Shown: positions 12,546 to 24,539 of the stretch, piece after piece
Position numbering within the stretch: the first letter of the stretch is position 1
How the letters are laid out: every line of letters begins with the position of its first letter
Source of the DNA: Bryoerythrophyllum caledonicum
Lineage: Eukaryota; Streptophyta; Bryopsida; Pottiales; Pottiaceae
Assembly: GCA_963971425.1 (NCBI GenBank)
Contig: OZ020524.1
Location: 14,201,845-14,265,844 of the forward strand
Length of the DNA stretch: 64,000 bases
Direction of reading: 5' to 3'
The notes under the pieces: model-generated
Told to the model about the DNA's origin: nothing
Seen by the model: only the letters and a program-made list of their open reading frames with translations
Databases searched by the model: none
Made by a program: the position numbers and the translations under genes

Positions 12546-15500
12546 CTACTTCTTCTTCGGCTTTCTCTTCGTGCCCGGCTTCTTCACCCCTTCCCTAGGT
12601 GCTTCGCCGAGAGCCTGCCTCACACGACATCCCTTGAGCTGCAATGCTATCGTCTTCTCGATACCCAAGTCGATAGCAGCCCTCGTCGTATTCCTCCTTC
12701 CTGTTTCCGGGCTCATCTCCATGGTTTCATCATCGCCCTCCATGTTCTCGCTGGCGAGAACATATGCCTGTACAGGACTCCAGACATCAACTGTAGGCTT
12801 AGAAAACCCATTGGGCGGGGAAATAAGCTCGAGATAGAACGCCTGAACTAACCACAGTCGCGCTTTTGACCCCGCCCAGTCCTGCCATTTGTGGTTCTTC
12901 AGCAAATCCGGATCGGACACTGGACTACTCCCACGTATGACGAGGTACTGCCAGAATGCTAAGCACGACACGTAACCGCACTCCCACGACAACGCTTGCT
13001 TTGGAATCGGCAACCTCTTCACCTTCCGTCCTTGCCACTTCCTCCACATGGCCGACTTTGGCGAAACACCCCTCGCCATCGCCCACGCCATGTGCAACAC
13101 AAACGCGAAGTTGCCCGCTCGCTCGTCCCGGTGCATATTCAACGTGTCGAATTGTATCGTCTGGGAGTCCTCCACGACAAATATACTCCAGTGACCCATG
13201 TTCTGGTAGGGCACCACTAGTGTGTCCTCGAGTCGAGATACGGTACGCACGGTACGATAGATGTAATACACGACTTCGTCCCATGTGCTTGCGTCATCGA
13301 TTTTCGACTGCATGCAATTGGACATCCAGTTGTGAGTCAACGCGTAGTGCCGTCGTACCTCCGGGTCAGCGCGGTATACGATATGCCGGAGTAGGAAGTC
13401 CATAAGAGAGCCGTCGAGCTCTCGCCGGTCTTGGAGAATGCAGCCCCAGTCGGCACGATTGAGCGATATGGTCACAGCTTTTCTCTTGTCCGGGCCGAAG
13501 ACGAGCATATCGTCTACAATGTCATCGAGTTTCTTGCCAGGGGGTCTGCGGGACAGAAATGACACTGTAAGTTAGCAAACGATACGTGCATTTGTACAGT
13601 ACAAGTCATATCGTATTAAGGGGTTATCGTTCACAAGATATCGAACATGAACTATACTTGAGGAAGCAAATCGGAAAGTATCGGACGATAAGAGTAAAAA
13701 AACTAAACCTGTGCTTCAGAAGCTCGACGATAAGACCCAAACTTTGCTCGACCAGCTCCGGAGAGTGACTTGCAGCCTCGAAGCATAGAGTGGGCTCTCT
13801 ATTCCAGTCGGGCATCCGAGACGTGCAAATGTGGCGGTTCTCGGGCAACATACACTCATACGGGGGTGGGTTATCAGGGACGCGTTTCGCGAGCGATTCC
13901 AGAAGTCCTGGATGATACACAATGGACTCCCTCTTCTCCATCACGCCCTCGATGACTTGCGCTAGTGTTCGCTCTCTCCATTGTTCCGATAACCCGTCCT
14001 ACAAAAACCAAGAATCTATAGTCGTTAGGGGCGTAGTCTCTATGACACGGATTCGAGGGGAAGCAAACAACATAGCATACATAGGCGGATATCGCGATAG
14101 GTTAAAAGGACGGTTTTGTCTATTAATTCCCTCGGCAACCTTCACGACTACGTTGTGTTCTTACCCCGTGTAATAATCGTAAGTCCTCGGGGGTTCGGTT
14201 CCCGTGTAGGTTTAGCAACCCATCTCCAAGCGTGAGGTCAGCCATTACCTGGGTCCATCCGAGAGGCGTTTCGTCCCCGTCGTCCGCCACAACAGGCTCC
14301 GATGGCGTTGCCGCTCCTTCTTCAGGTACGGTAGGCTCCGAAGGCATTGCCGCTTCTTCTTCAGACAGCCTAGGCTCCGATGGCTGCGAATCCCTCTCAA
14401 CGATAGGCGGATCGTTGTTTTCTTTAGCCCGACATTCCTTCTCGGCTTCGATAGGAACCGGGACCATGTAAGAAGCGACGCCTGACATATCGCCTTCGGC
14501 AGTAGCACCGCCTGCAGATGTAGTGCGCCGGTCCGCTAGGTTCTCAGCTTCCTGGCTGACCTCGGCGTTGTCAGGTGTGACATCGGCTTCTCGCTCCTCG
14601 CTCCCACGGCTTAAATTCGGGACGTCATCGAACCCGGGGTCGGGGATACTGGCATCTCCTTCGTTACCCGAGATCTCCTCCCTCTCGGAGTCGACGTCCA
14701 TCGTCTCCTCCCCCTCCCGAGATGCAGTTTCTGAAGGACTCTCATCTTTCTTATCGCCGACGTCCTCCACCACGATATGCGGCGGGAGAGAGACCTTCTC
14801 TACGTGCTCCCTTCTTTGAGCAGGTTCTTGTCGCTCTCCGAGCCCAATCGGAGTTCCGTCGTGGACGGCGATAAGAGCCTGGGCACCCTCGATGTCTCGA
14901 GTATTCCGAGAAGAATCCTCCGTGACGTCTTCGGATCGAATACGTGACACCGATGCTGCGCATTGCTTCCGGCAGAAACTTGTTATCGCCGTGAGACAAG
15001 CCTGCATCTCGGGCCCGTCATGGACTCCGATAAGGTGACCACCTACCATATCTGTATACACGTGACAGTGGATAAACATAAGTACTCACACACGATATGC
15101 ATAAAATTGTAAGTGAAGATCGTAAACGATGTGGCGGACGGCTTACTCGATCCACTGCCGACATATAGTAAGTCGATGTCTTCCCGAAACAGGCATTGCT
15201 CTTCGAGAAGCTCCCATGGCATGTACGACGCCAGATCGGTTTGACACCACCTCAGCTCAAACTGCACCTCGTGTCTACAGGCCATGTCGATGACTGTCCG
15301 CGCTCTTACGTGATGGGTGAACTGTATTACAGCTCTGCCGCATTCACGCGCTTCGTTAACGAGCATCTGATGGAGTTCTACCACCTCCGGATCTTCATCC
15401 GCGTACTCCACATGCCCGAAGAGAAACCTCCCTAGCTTCTCGTACAGAAATAATGCGCCATCCCAAGGCGAATGTGCGTTATCGGAGTTCCTATCAACCA

Positions 15501-17749
15501 TCAGCGGCGTCATTCGCGCGTGGGGATGGCACATATTTGTTCCACTGCAATTCAAACAACAGTCAGCCGATAACTCATAAGCGATACCTCCAATCCAGTA
15601 GTTGTTAAAACGACAAAAAACTCTGAACTGGAACGAGAATCCGATAGCATTGAAGCCCTAAAATAGCTGGTAAAATAGATGACGATAATAGAGGGGGGAC
15701 AAACCGGTTACTGAAACCGTTGGCGATAAACCAGCACTTCAGGAGCCTCGCTTCTCGGGGAGGACGCATGGGATCGATACTTGCTGCCTTCAAGATCGAT
15801 AACACCACTCTCGCCTCTTCGGAGTTGTGTTTCCATGGCATGGGCGGCAAGAGCTCGCGAATGAAGGGGTTATCGGCGCAGAAGTGGAACAGGAGATTGT
15901 AGTCCCACACCAAGGCCTCCCATTCCACAGACCGCTCCTTGTCGTAGGAGGCAATTCGGGAGACCAGTTCCGCCTCGCGGTCTTGTTGGATCCTGGCGGC
16001 CCTAGCTCTTCCCGAGACCTCCCATTCTTGCGCCTCCTTCTCTCGTTGAAGAAATAGCCACGTCTCCCTCACAGTAGCAACCCACCGAATTCTCAACTTC
16101 TCGCTCCACGGAAACTACGCCAGCTCCACGATAGGCTTGCACTCATTTAGCTCGTCGGTGGAGATGGCTTGCGTGCAGAACGCTTGCCCGATAGCAGACG
16201 TAAAACGCCACTGCCCTTGCGCCACAACGTCCTGCATCATCTGAAGTAGATGATCCTCGGACGATATGCTGCGACGCTCCTCTTCAGACAACAAACCATT
16301 CTTCATGAGAATCCACAAAGGGGTTCGGGTTCGCCTCACTGGAGGTATGTCGGTTTGGATGGACGCCGCGTACTTTTCGTCCACGTCGAGACGAATGCGC
16401 TGTATTTCGCGAATGCGCATTTCCTCCAATTCCCGCGCCCTGGCTTCTCTGTCCGGGTTACTGTATCTCGGCCTAGCGCCCCCCGCGAGGTATTGTCTGA
16501 TACTTAACCTCTCGGCGGAGATATCGGCGAGAGTCGCGCTAGGTCCATCGTCCCTCCGCACCACCTTGTACTGTTCGCGCACTTCCGGTGCATTCCCTAC
16601 GGAATATGGATCGTCTTCTCCATGGAAATTCGGGGCAGTGATGCTATCAAAGGGACACATCGCACGCGCAGTAAAGTTCGGTTTGGGGCTCCTCGCACGC
16701 CGAGAGGATGTTGCAACATCCTGGCCTATCGTAGGCCTCTTCTCGACGTTCCCGGAGCTGCATTGCCCACCCTTCGCCGTCGCTGGATGCCTGACCGGGA
16801 TCGCTTCACTGGGACGCGCATCGGTATCTTCGCGCGCCTCAGAGGATTCGCTATCCTCTCGCGACCCGTCCTGGTCCTCCTCATCCGATGTGGTCGTATC
16901 GGACGGGGCCTGTGCATGCACTACTCTCGATGCCCGAGAGGACGATGCACCTCGCTTTATCGAGTGCATGTCCCGACCACGAGCACTTGATGTAACAATC
17001 GCCTGGCTTATCGGGGCTCTGGAAGCGACATTCCCGGAAACGAAGTGCCCACTTTCCGATGTCGCTGGAACGCTGTAGGCGACGATGTCCATGGGCCTAG
17101 CATCGACATCTTCGCGGTCCTCAGACCTATCGCCATCCTCGCCCGCCTCGTACTGATCGTCGTCATCCGATGACGACTCCTCGTCATCGGCTTCCAATCG
17201 GACTTCTCTCGATGCCCGAGAGGACGACGCTCCTCGCTTTCTTGCGCGCGTGTCCCGAGATCCAGTCCCGGCCGCTCTCTTCCCGCCGCCTCTCGGCTTC
17301 CTGCTAGCCCTATCGAGTGGGACGATATGCTGGAAAGCAGCAATGATTTCGTCCACTGTTGTAGAATCCACCATCTTCTGTATGAATTGAGGTTGATTCT
17401 TGATGTCGAGGTTCGGATAAGCAGGCATTTTCCTGTTAGGTCGCCCAGGGCACTTCGCGTGATTCAGGTGCAGATTGATCCTATGTTTCTGCCCGACCTC
17501 CTTGCAATACGGACAGTGAAAAGCTTTCTTCTCCGGAGACAGTTCACTGGTCTTGTAAATCTGCGAGTCTGGCCCGTGCATCGCCAGAATCATTCTCCTG
17601 GCCGTGAGAGGAGACCAGCTGTCTTGCCAGTAATGCCCCTCCACCTTGAAAACTTGCTCTATCCTCTTCAGCCTATCGTTGTACTTCGGGTGGGTGGGAA
17701 CAACCTCCACCCCTCTCGGTAACTCACTGACGCAGTTGCATCTCGGCAT
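12546..17749 (-). CDS. MULE-encoded zinc-finger and Ulp1-type cysteine protease protein
   Basis: Five exons on the minus strand join in phase: 17,749-15,705, 15,544-15,147, 15,051-14,165, 13,998-13,709 and 13,545-12,546. This is about 1,539 codons with a single in-frame TAG at 16,115-16,117. The N-terminus has a CPYC...H...H/C zinc finger (FHCPYCKEVGQKHRINLHLN), followed by acidic, Ser-rich and Arg-rich low-complexity sequence with two similar KRGASSSRASR blocks. The C-terminal 300 residues are a C48 (Ulp1/SENP-like) fold: His in MGHWSIFVV, Asp in FDTLNMH, oxyanion Gln in KQALSWECG and the catalytic Cys in the same block. The C-terminus is very basic (KRKPKKK), suggesting nuclear localisation. 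The family is known to remove SUMO or related modifiers; its role in Mutator elements is unknown. The TAG may be a recent mutation or a readthrough site. Confidence 0.85.
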
Positions 17750-17809
17750 TTTTGCAGACCTACAGCATACAGCGCAAATCAGTCATGAAACTTATTATGA
17801 AACGTGGTA

Positions 17810-17836
17810 CATGAGAAACCCTAAACCCTAAACTAA
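17810..17836. promoter_or_regulatory. Telo-box-like AAACCCTAAACCCTAAA upstream of the MULE protease gene
   Basis: Two consecutive plant telomere-type units, in the AAACCCTA orientation on the plus strand, lie about 65 bases upstream of the ATG of the minus-strand gene. Short telo-boxes of this kind are known promoter elements of plant growth-related genes. A role here is inferred. Confidence 0.4.
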
Positions 17837-18519
17837 AACCGAGAAGTTAAAGCCTTTTAGTATTCCAAACGGTATCTCCCTTGGTACTCCTATCAGCGCG
17901 GCACTTGGAATTCCAATCGTTATTTCCTTTCGTACTCCAATCGAAGATAAACTTCAGTATGATTCCAGAAAAAATAGTACTGAGAATATCGAGTTCCAGA
18001 AACCCTAACTATCAACTTCCTGCGTCCACTTCCCAACTCGATATGAGCCTATAGGTTTACAAACTGAATGAGAGCGGGAGGGTTTGCATGCTTACCAGAA
18101 GGCGTCGTCGGAGATGGAAGATGTCAAGGAATTCTCTGAGATCGAGCTCGCAAAAGAACAACGCAAACGATAATAGCGAGTACAAACAAACGGGTTTGCA
18201 AATGAGAGAGAAAACGAGCCAACAGCAGCCTTCGCCATTTGAACAACGCCGCCGGAACATTTGAAATTGATGGCGACAATGATGAGACTCTAATTCTCCT
18301 GTCGAGACTACCAGCCGCCAACCACAGAACTATAGCTATCAAAACCATCTCACGCTTTACCATGAAAGCACATCGCCTAGACCAAATCAAGAGACCGCCC
18401 TGTCATTCAATCCGCGATAGCTCCATCGAAACCCTATGCAAAAAATGATTGCTTTCAGATTCAATCGATTTGGATTCCGGCTGATTGCAACCCTCCTGCG
18501 ATGGATGATTGTGACCATC

Positions 18520-18832
18520 CCCGGATGATACTGGCTTATCGGCGGCGGAGGGCGGGTGGATGGGTCCCACCGGTACACGTGGGCGTGGATCCGTTCCTAG
18601 GCCGATAGCCGATATGGTGTTATCGGGTCTCGGGGTCTGCGCCGATAGCAGGGGCGGGCAGGCGCTTATCGGGATGGATCGGGCAGGGATCTCGGAAAGG
18701 GCGAGAGGCGCTGGAAGGAAAAGACGCGGACAAGGGGGCGGAAAGATGCTTTTGGGGGACGGCCGCGGGAGACGGAAAGAAGACCAAAACAGGGCCTGAC
18801 AGCCCGAACACGGATTGAACCTAGTGAGCGGG
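18520..18832 (-). repeat. MULE right terminal inverted repeat
   Basis: Reverse complement of 8,584-8,896, same length (313) and no difference noticed by eye. It is followed by the 9-bp duplication GTTGCGGTC at 18,833-18,841. Confidence 0.93.
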
Positions 18833-18841
18833 GTTGCGGTC

Positions 18842-21061
18842 TGCCGCTTGGCTCCGACGCTTCTCATTGGCTGAGAGCTCCTCGATTACTCACGGTATTA
18901 GTATTAGCCACGTCAACTACCTTCCCAAAAATTCAATCAACGCACTTGAAAATACAACGACCTACCTAAATAGCACAACGACCATGTACCAATATACACT
19001 GTGCAGCTTCGGTAGCGGACGCTCTTCCCGATCTGCGTGGTGTGCTAGAGCTTCAACGACGCCATCAACCGCTACATCTATGAGCTGCCCTTATTCCGCA
19101 CCAGCGTCGCCGTCAGAGAAGGTGTGCTGTTCCAATCCATTTGCCTTGTAGCCTGGTAAGAACTTCTCTGTAGGGATGGAGGAATCGCTCATTATTGACG
19201 ATCGCCCGTAAGCAGATGGACTGCATTTTCTGTGTCTTTGCAGGTGGACAGATGACCTAACGCGTGTTGTGCTCTGGTTTTTTTTGGGGTTTCTGGACAA
19301 CGGTGGACCACTTTTTAGAAGCGGCTTCATTTCCTCTGTAATTTGGGAGACACTTCGATTAGATTTGGAGATATTTCGGTTTTTCTGCCGTCTTCCCAGT
19401 CTTTGCTCGGCTTGGGACACTTCTGTTGAAGGCAGGTGGTTGAATAAATAAGAAGATTCATCTTCAGTCATGTCGTTGTCGGGTGAAATTGGATGGGGTC
19501 TAGGGTACTAGGACCACTACAGTAGTTGCGTTCATTGCTTTTCTGTTGTTTGCATGATTATGCCTTCAGCAAGGAGAGGTGTATGGTTCAGAATTGCACC
19601 TTGCGTCTCTTAATTCTACTCCTGAAGCACAGTCAATGTACTCACCATCTAATCATCTTCTCTAGCATATGTTTCATTGCTGGAACGTCGTCTTCTTTGT
19701 TGTAATCTTCACATGTGTACCATAATTGATTGAGATCATAGAGCCTTAAGGGGAATTAGTCAAATAAAATCTTGATCTGTGTCCCAAGCCCTAACGAGGT
19801 GACAGTCTTACCCTCTTTCATTTCTGTCATTTTTTCTTTTGACGAAAAGCTAGATTACACATGAAGTTTGTTCAGCTCATCATACACAATAAGCAATTAT
19901 TCTCTACTAACAACCTTGCAGCCGCATACACATCAATCCAATAAACAATACCGCACCATTATCTTTTGTCTACATGAGCTTCGAAGATACATAGTGCATC
20001 TTGGTGCATTTTCTTCAAACAAATGCGAAGAGCAGAAGATGGAGGGAAGCGGTTTTGAAATATAGAATATTCTCGCCAGATGGCAGACTGCTACGTAGCG
20101 GGTTGGGCCCGCCCCGCTCCACCTCTGGTACCTACCCACCTCGTGGTACAACACTCGGTAGGTACCACCTCCCCCGCTACTTGCCGTAGCGGGGCTCACC
20201 CAACCCGCTACGCAGTCCATAAAAGCACCAAGGCATTATATATGAATACATGCTCCATTGATTAGTAAATCTACCCAGATGAACCTTTTGAGAATGTAAC
20301 TGTAGGATCTTCTTATTAACTTACATGTGGTAAATTTTTTGTGAATTTTGAGCATGCGGATTGAAAGTTAATTGCAGTCAAAGTGAAATTTTTTGTTCTT
20401 CAGGGAACACTTGGCCCTTCAGGGGTCAAGTTCGTCATGGTGCAGCGGACGGCGGATCTCCCGGTAGAACTGATCAGATGTGGCCGGGGAATCTATCCCG
20501 GTACTATCTCAGTAATAGCTAGCCACATCAGACGAACCCGACCCAGGCGCACAACAAGACGACGGACGAGGAGGCTGCGGAACACCAACAACATCATCGC
20601 CTTTCTCTCCACTGTCTGGAAATATGGAGAGAAGTAGTAAGCATTCGGGGGAGGTACACTCGGCGAGTACCATCACCACCACCATGATGGCAGTCTCATC
20701 AAAGCCGAGGAGCCTAGACTCATCGCCATCGACTTGCCTATCTGCACCCCGCCGCAACTCTCATGATCTAATAGCACTAGCTCGGACAGCGAATCGGCAA
20801 GTGGCGCAGATTCGCACACCATCGAGTTCACGTCGGGGGTTGTGTTTTCCAGGAGCTGGGTACAACTGGTCCGCACGCACCCAGCGGCATGGCACGGGAT
20901 TCACTACTCCCCGGAACACACAGGCTGCGGACTCGGCTTTGTTAGAGCAGCGCTACTAGTTGTGATGAAGCGGAGGAGAGGTAGAGCGGCGTAGTAGCTA
21001 GACACGAGTCTGGGGAGGAGGGTGGCTGGTTGAATTGAGGTTCTAGGGCGACGTCGGGGGT
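18842..21061. other. Intergenic region, no supported gene
   Basis: Between the MULE and the RING gene nothing convincing is coded. A short coding-like stretch lies near 19,040-19,150 between possible splice borders but needs a frame change and matches nothing I recognise. A GC-rich palindrome sits at 20,086-20,219. The GC-rich 20,420-21,060 segment has no ORF with family features and is probably promoter and 5' leader of the following gene. Confidence 0.4.
20086..20219. repeat. GC-rich foldback palindrome
   Basis: The two arms begin with ACTGC(TAC)GTAGCGGGTTGGG and its reverse complement, and include GGTACC-containing inner arms. The whole would fold into a hairpin of about 130 bases. Ends and centre resemble a small foldback MITE or a solitary palindromic repeat. 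The CCCGCTAC/GTAGCGGG word occurs four times. Confidence 0.6.
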
Positions 21062-24000
21062 ATGAAACGGGTCGCTCCGACAGCTTGGTGTGGTCCGGAC
21101 GGCGCTTCTTGGCTGGTCGTGATCCTCCTCCTAGCGCTTCATGTTCCGTTCGGTACGCGTCTTGTCTGGAATTTGATCGATCCAGGTTGCAGGAACTTGG
21201 AGGAGCTAGGGTTTCACGAACTCGTGGATTGGGCGTGCAGGTTATGCGGTGCTCCAGCCGTGGAGGAGATCGTTGGACGAGGTTGTGGACAAGAAGAATG
21301 TGACGCTGTCGGCGTCCAACATCTGTCTCCAGAGCCTGGTGCAGGAGGAGACGCTGATTTGGTACAACCTGGACACTTCGGACTGCTTCGAGGATCCTGC
21401 GCTGGGATTCCAGTTCGTGCAAGTCGAGGCGCGCGTGTTCCAGCAGTGCTCGGACGATCACGAGTGGTTCGTGGTGGTGAACACGCTCGACGAGGAGCTC
21501 TCCGTCGACGACGCCAAGGTCGCCTCAGCGTCGGGCACCTCCGTGGATCTCATCGGTATGTTTAGGTTAATCCACAGCTTTGGCAGCATTCACAAGGCAC
21601 ATATTACTAAATATCATTAGTTCCTAATCAAACTCACTCCTCATCAAGTATCTAATGTCTAACATCCATAGATTTTCTAGATGCTAGAGTTGCAAAGTGT
21701 ATAAATATCTCATTTCCATCTGTTGTTATACCTGATTCTAACACTATTGGCATTACAGGTGGGGGCAAGGACCGATTATTAGGACACTTATATATACCTC
21801 TCGGAAACGCCTCCCAAAACTGGGTTATTGGCATGTACAGCAGCTGTGGACCCGTAGAATTCACCTTGAAATCGTGGTGTTCAGGTACACCAACTACTCA
21901 AGTCATGTGACTATGCCATGCTTTTGCAGCAGATGACTAGTTTTGTTGAATTTTATTGTTCAATGCAGGGGTTTGTATGTTAGAGATTACTCCTTTAGGA
22001 GTTCGGCGGGCATATTAGTGATTAAGAACCAGTACCTTGAGTATTGTGTAACCTTATTAATCTTACAAACACCATTAATGCCTAACAGCCACCCTCCACT
22101 TTGTGGATGTTGAATTTTGGATGCAGTGACCAAAGGCTGCAACTTGAGCTGCGGTGATCCTGACACCGGACCTTGTGTCAGCACTGAGAAGTGCCGGTGC
22201 ACAAGAACCGAAAGCGACTCGGCTTGTATAGTAGGTCAGTATTCAATCACTTGCGCTATGGCGTTATCAGAGCACATTTTGGCCAATATATGTTAAATGA
22301 AAATAGTGCGACCTTTTTCTACTATTGTGGCTCTTAACGTTTGCTTCCATTTAATGTAACTCCTTTACTAACCAAGATTGGCCAATATAATTAATATGGC
22401 GTGATTTGTTGGCAGACGTAGAAGTCTTGCCAGGCGAGGAGGACGTTGTAACACGACACGGATTCCATCACAACGGTGACACGTTAAAATACGGCGCATG
22501 GAAGTACTTCCGGTTCCACGTAAAGATCAGATGGCCATTTTTTGAGTTCATTGATATGTTACATACATCAAACCATTGGAAACTTTGACAAACTTTGGCG
22601 TCTACAACATCTGCGAAACCTATGGATGACATTAGACAGTCTAGGCTGCCAAAGTTACGGCGTTATATTAGCGTTACGTAACGTTAGTGAACGGTAAAGG
22701 TAGCATCACGCACTTCGTGTTTTGCAGGCTTATGACGATGCGAGCCGGACGCTGGTGGAGCTGGAGAGAGCGTTCGGCGACCTGATTGTGTACGTGAAGC
22801 CGGGGGACGACTTCTCGGTGCCGATAGAGCAGGACCTCAGGCACGCGGATCTGTTGAGCTTCCAGAACCGGTTGAGCCACCACTCGGTGTTCGTGAACGG
22901 GTCCGGGAACTTCTCCATCGGCGTGTACAACGCCGATACATGTCTTCAGGAGGATTCCATGTTTAATCTCACTGTCACCATGGCTACGCCGCAGGAGCCC
23001 ATGAACCTGTGCCCCTTGAACTGCTCGTATCCTCAGGGGCAGTGCGTGGCGGATAACGTGTGCAGCTGCGAGCCTGGGTATGGAGGACAACATTGTGCAG
23101 GAAGTGAGTCATTTACTATGATCCAAACACTTGTAGTACTCTAGATAATATGTGAACTGACATGGCTTCGTGTGCAGCGGTTTCGCCAGCTTCTGCGGTG
23201 AATAAATACGGTGGGCAGCTTGCGCCGGGTGGATGGGCCTACATAAACATGTCGCTCGACCAGATGGCGGACGATATCGATGTGTCGATATCGTTCTGGT
23301 CCGACAGCGGGCATCCGATTCTGCTCGCGCATGAGCAGAACCGCTTCCCCACGCTCAAGGACTATCACCTCAAGTTCTCGAATTCGACGCTCGGCGCGAC
23401 GCCGTCAGACGTGTATTCAATCAATGGCAATTCTCTGATTCTAGGAGTCTTCAACGTCGATTATATGCACCGAGGAGTATCAAATTTTGAAATATCAGTT
23501 GTAGGTGAGCCAATCATGTGTTCCTCGTCAGATTTCCTTCATGCCATGGCGTATGATGATTCTAATGGAATTACTGGAGGTTTGGTTTCTAATTGAGATT
23601 TTGCTTGTTAAGTTTCTAATTTTAGATGTTTTATATCAGATGTTCGGAAAGAGCTGGTCATTTGGATAACCATCCTTGTGGCGCTTGGGAGCTCTATTTT
23701 TCTGCTCTTAGGTATACTAACCATCAGGCACATGATCCTGAAGAGGGGGCCACGGACCAGTCCTCCCACTGGAGGCATGGATTTTGAGGCCACCCCGGGC
23801 CAAGACCTGGTATGCCGTCTTAGTCTGTAGATTATGAAAGGTCCATGATTCTCTCTGTCTCCAGATTAAGTGTGGCTTTTGGTGCTGACTTTTGTAAGTG
23901 TAACAGGAAATGGTGCAAAGCGACGGTCAGGCTACAGTCATGATCAGCTCATTGCCGTTGCTAGCATTCCAGACAGGAATGCTTGCCAAGGAAGATGCAG

Positions 24001-24539
24001 GGTATGTTTCATCCTGTCTTTCGTTCGCCTTGTGATTGTTGACGTGGTAGAGCCATTTGAAAAGTCAATAAGATATCTCCTTCTTGGACTACTCGTTCCT
24101 CACTGTAAATAGTTATTAGAGCAGTAAAATTGCTCGTTGGTCAAGAAACTCAAGTCTAAGTTGTCATCTTTCAGAAAGTGAAGAAAGAGTTAACGTAGAT
24201 GCCCTGATGAATTTTCGCTGCCTCTCTTTCCTCGAAGGAGATTTGAGAGTAATTGAGAACTATTCAGAGGGTGTAAACTTCCATGAAGGGTGTAAACTTT
24301 CAAGGGCTTTGAAGTTTTTAGTACTCTGATTCTCTGGGTTTGGTTGCAGGTGCTCCATATGTCTCAACAACTACGTCCTCGGTGAAATTGTGTGCAGGTT
24401 GCCTCAATGTGGGCACATCTTCCACATAAGATGCCTTGAGGAATGGTTCCGAAAAGACATCAGGTGCCCCTTGTGCCGGGTGCCGTTGCAGGATCCCGGT
24501 GGCGAACCCTCCTCTGAGACCTCACCTGTTGAGAGGTGA
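21062..24539 (+). CDS. Membrane-anchored RING-H2 protein with EGF-like ectodomain
   Basis: Ten exons join in phase to 644 residues: 21,062-21,185, 21,241-21,555, 21,759-21,884, 22,127-22,234, 22,416-22,519, 22,728-23,103, 23,178-23,504, 23,640-23,809, 23,907-24,001 and 24,350-24,539. An N-terminal hydrophobic stretch (SWLVVILLLALHVPFG) is a signal peptide. The ectodomain has N-glycosylation sites and two cysteine-rich EGF-like modules (GCNLSCGDPDTGPCVSTEKC; CPLNCSYPQGQC...CSCEPGYGGQHC) separating beta-rich repeats. One transmembrane helix (ELVIWITILVALGSSIFLLL) precedes a cytosolic RING-H2: CSICL...CGHIFHIRC...CPLCR. It is therefore a predicted receptor-like E3 ubiquitin ligase of the secretory pathway or plasma membrane. 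The family name is unknown to me; the topology and RING are clear. A retroelement LTR lies just downstream. Confidence 0.85.
21978..22087. repeat. Small TGTTAG...CTAACA element in RING-gene intron 3
   Basis: About 110 bases start TGTTAGAG and end CCTAACA inside an intron. They share the word GTACCTTGAGTATTNTGT with the LTR at 24,620-24,811. This could be a miniature solo LTR related to that element. The evidence is only the ends and the shared word. Confidence 0.35.

Larger units (their letters stand above)
8584..18832. mobile_element. Mutator-like element (MULE) with transposase and Ulp1-type gene
   Basis: A complete 10,249-bp element is bounded by 313-bp terminal inverted repeats (8,584-8,896 and 18,520-18,832) starting CCCGCTCACTAGG and flanked by a perfect 9-bp duplication. 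It holds two genes that converge near 12.1-12.5 kb: a four-exon transposase on the plus strand and a five-exon protein with a C-terminal Ulp1-type protease on the minus strand. Both keep good splice sites and reading frames, apart from one in-frame TAG in the second. The inverted repeats read identically by eye, including matching translations, so insertion is recent. Base composition is richer in G+C than the flanks, and TATCG/CGATA words are strikingly common. Mutator elements carrying Ulp1-like genes are known in plants; this one looks potentially autonomous or very nearly so. Confidence 0.93.

Noticed and set aside
18960-19160. Coding-like stretch between a possible acceptor and the donor GTAAGAAC
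   Set aside because: It needs a frame change within 150 bases and resembles no family; too short to call a gene.
20904-21461. Minus-strand frame of 185 codons opposite the RING gene start
   Set aside because: Shadow of the GC-rich first exons; no family features.
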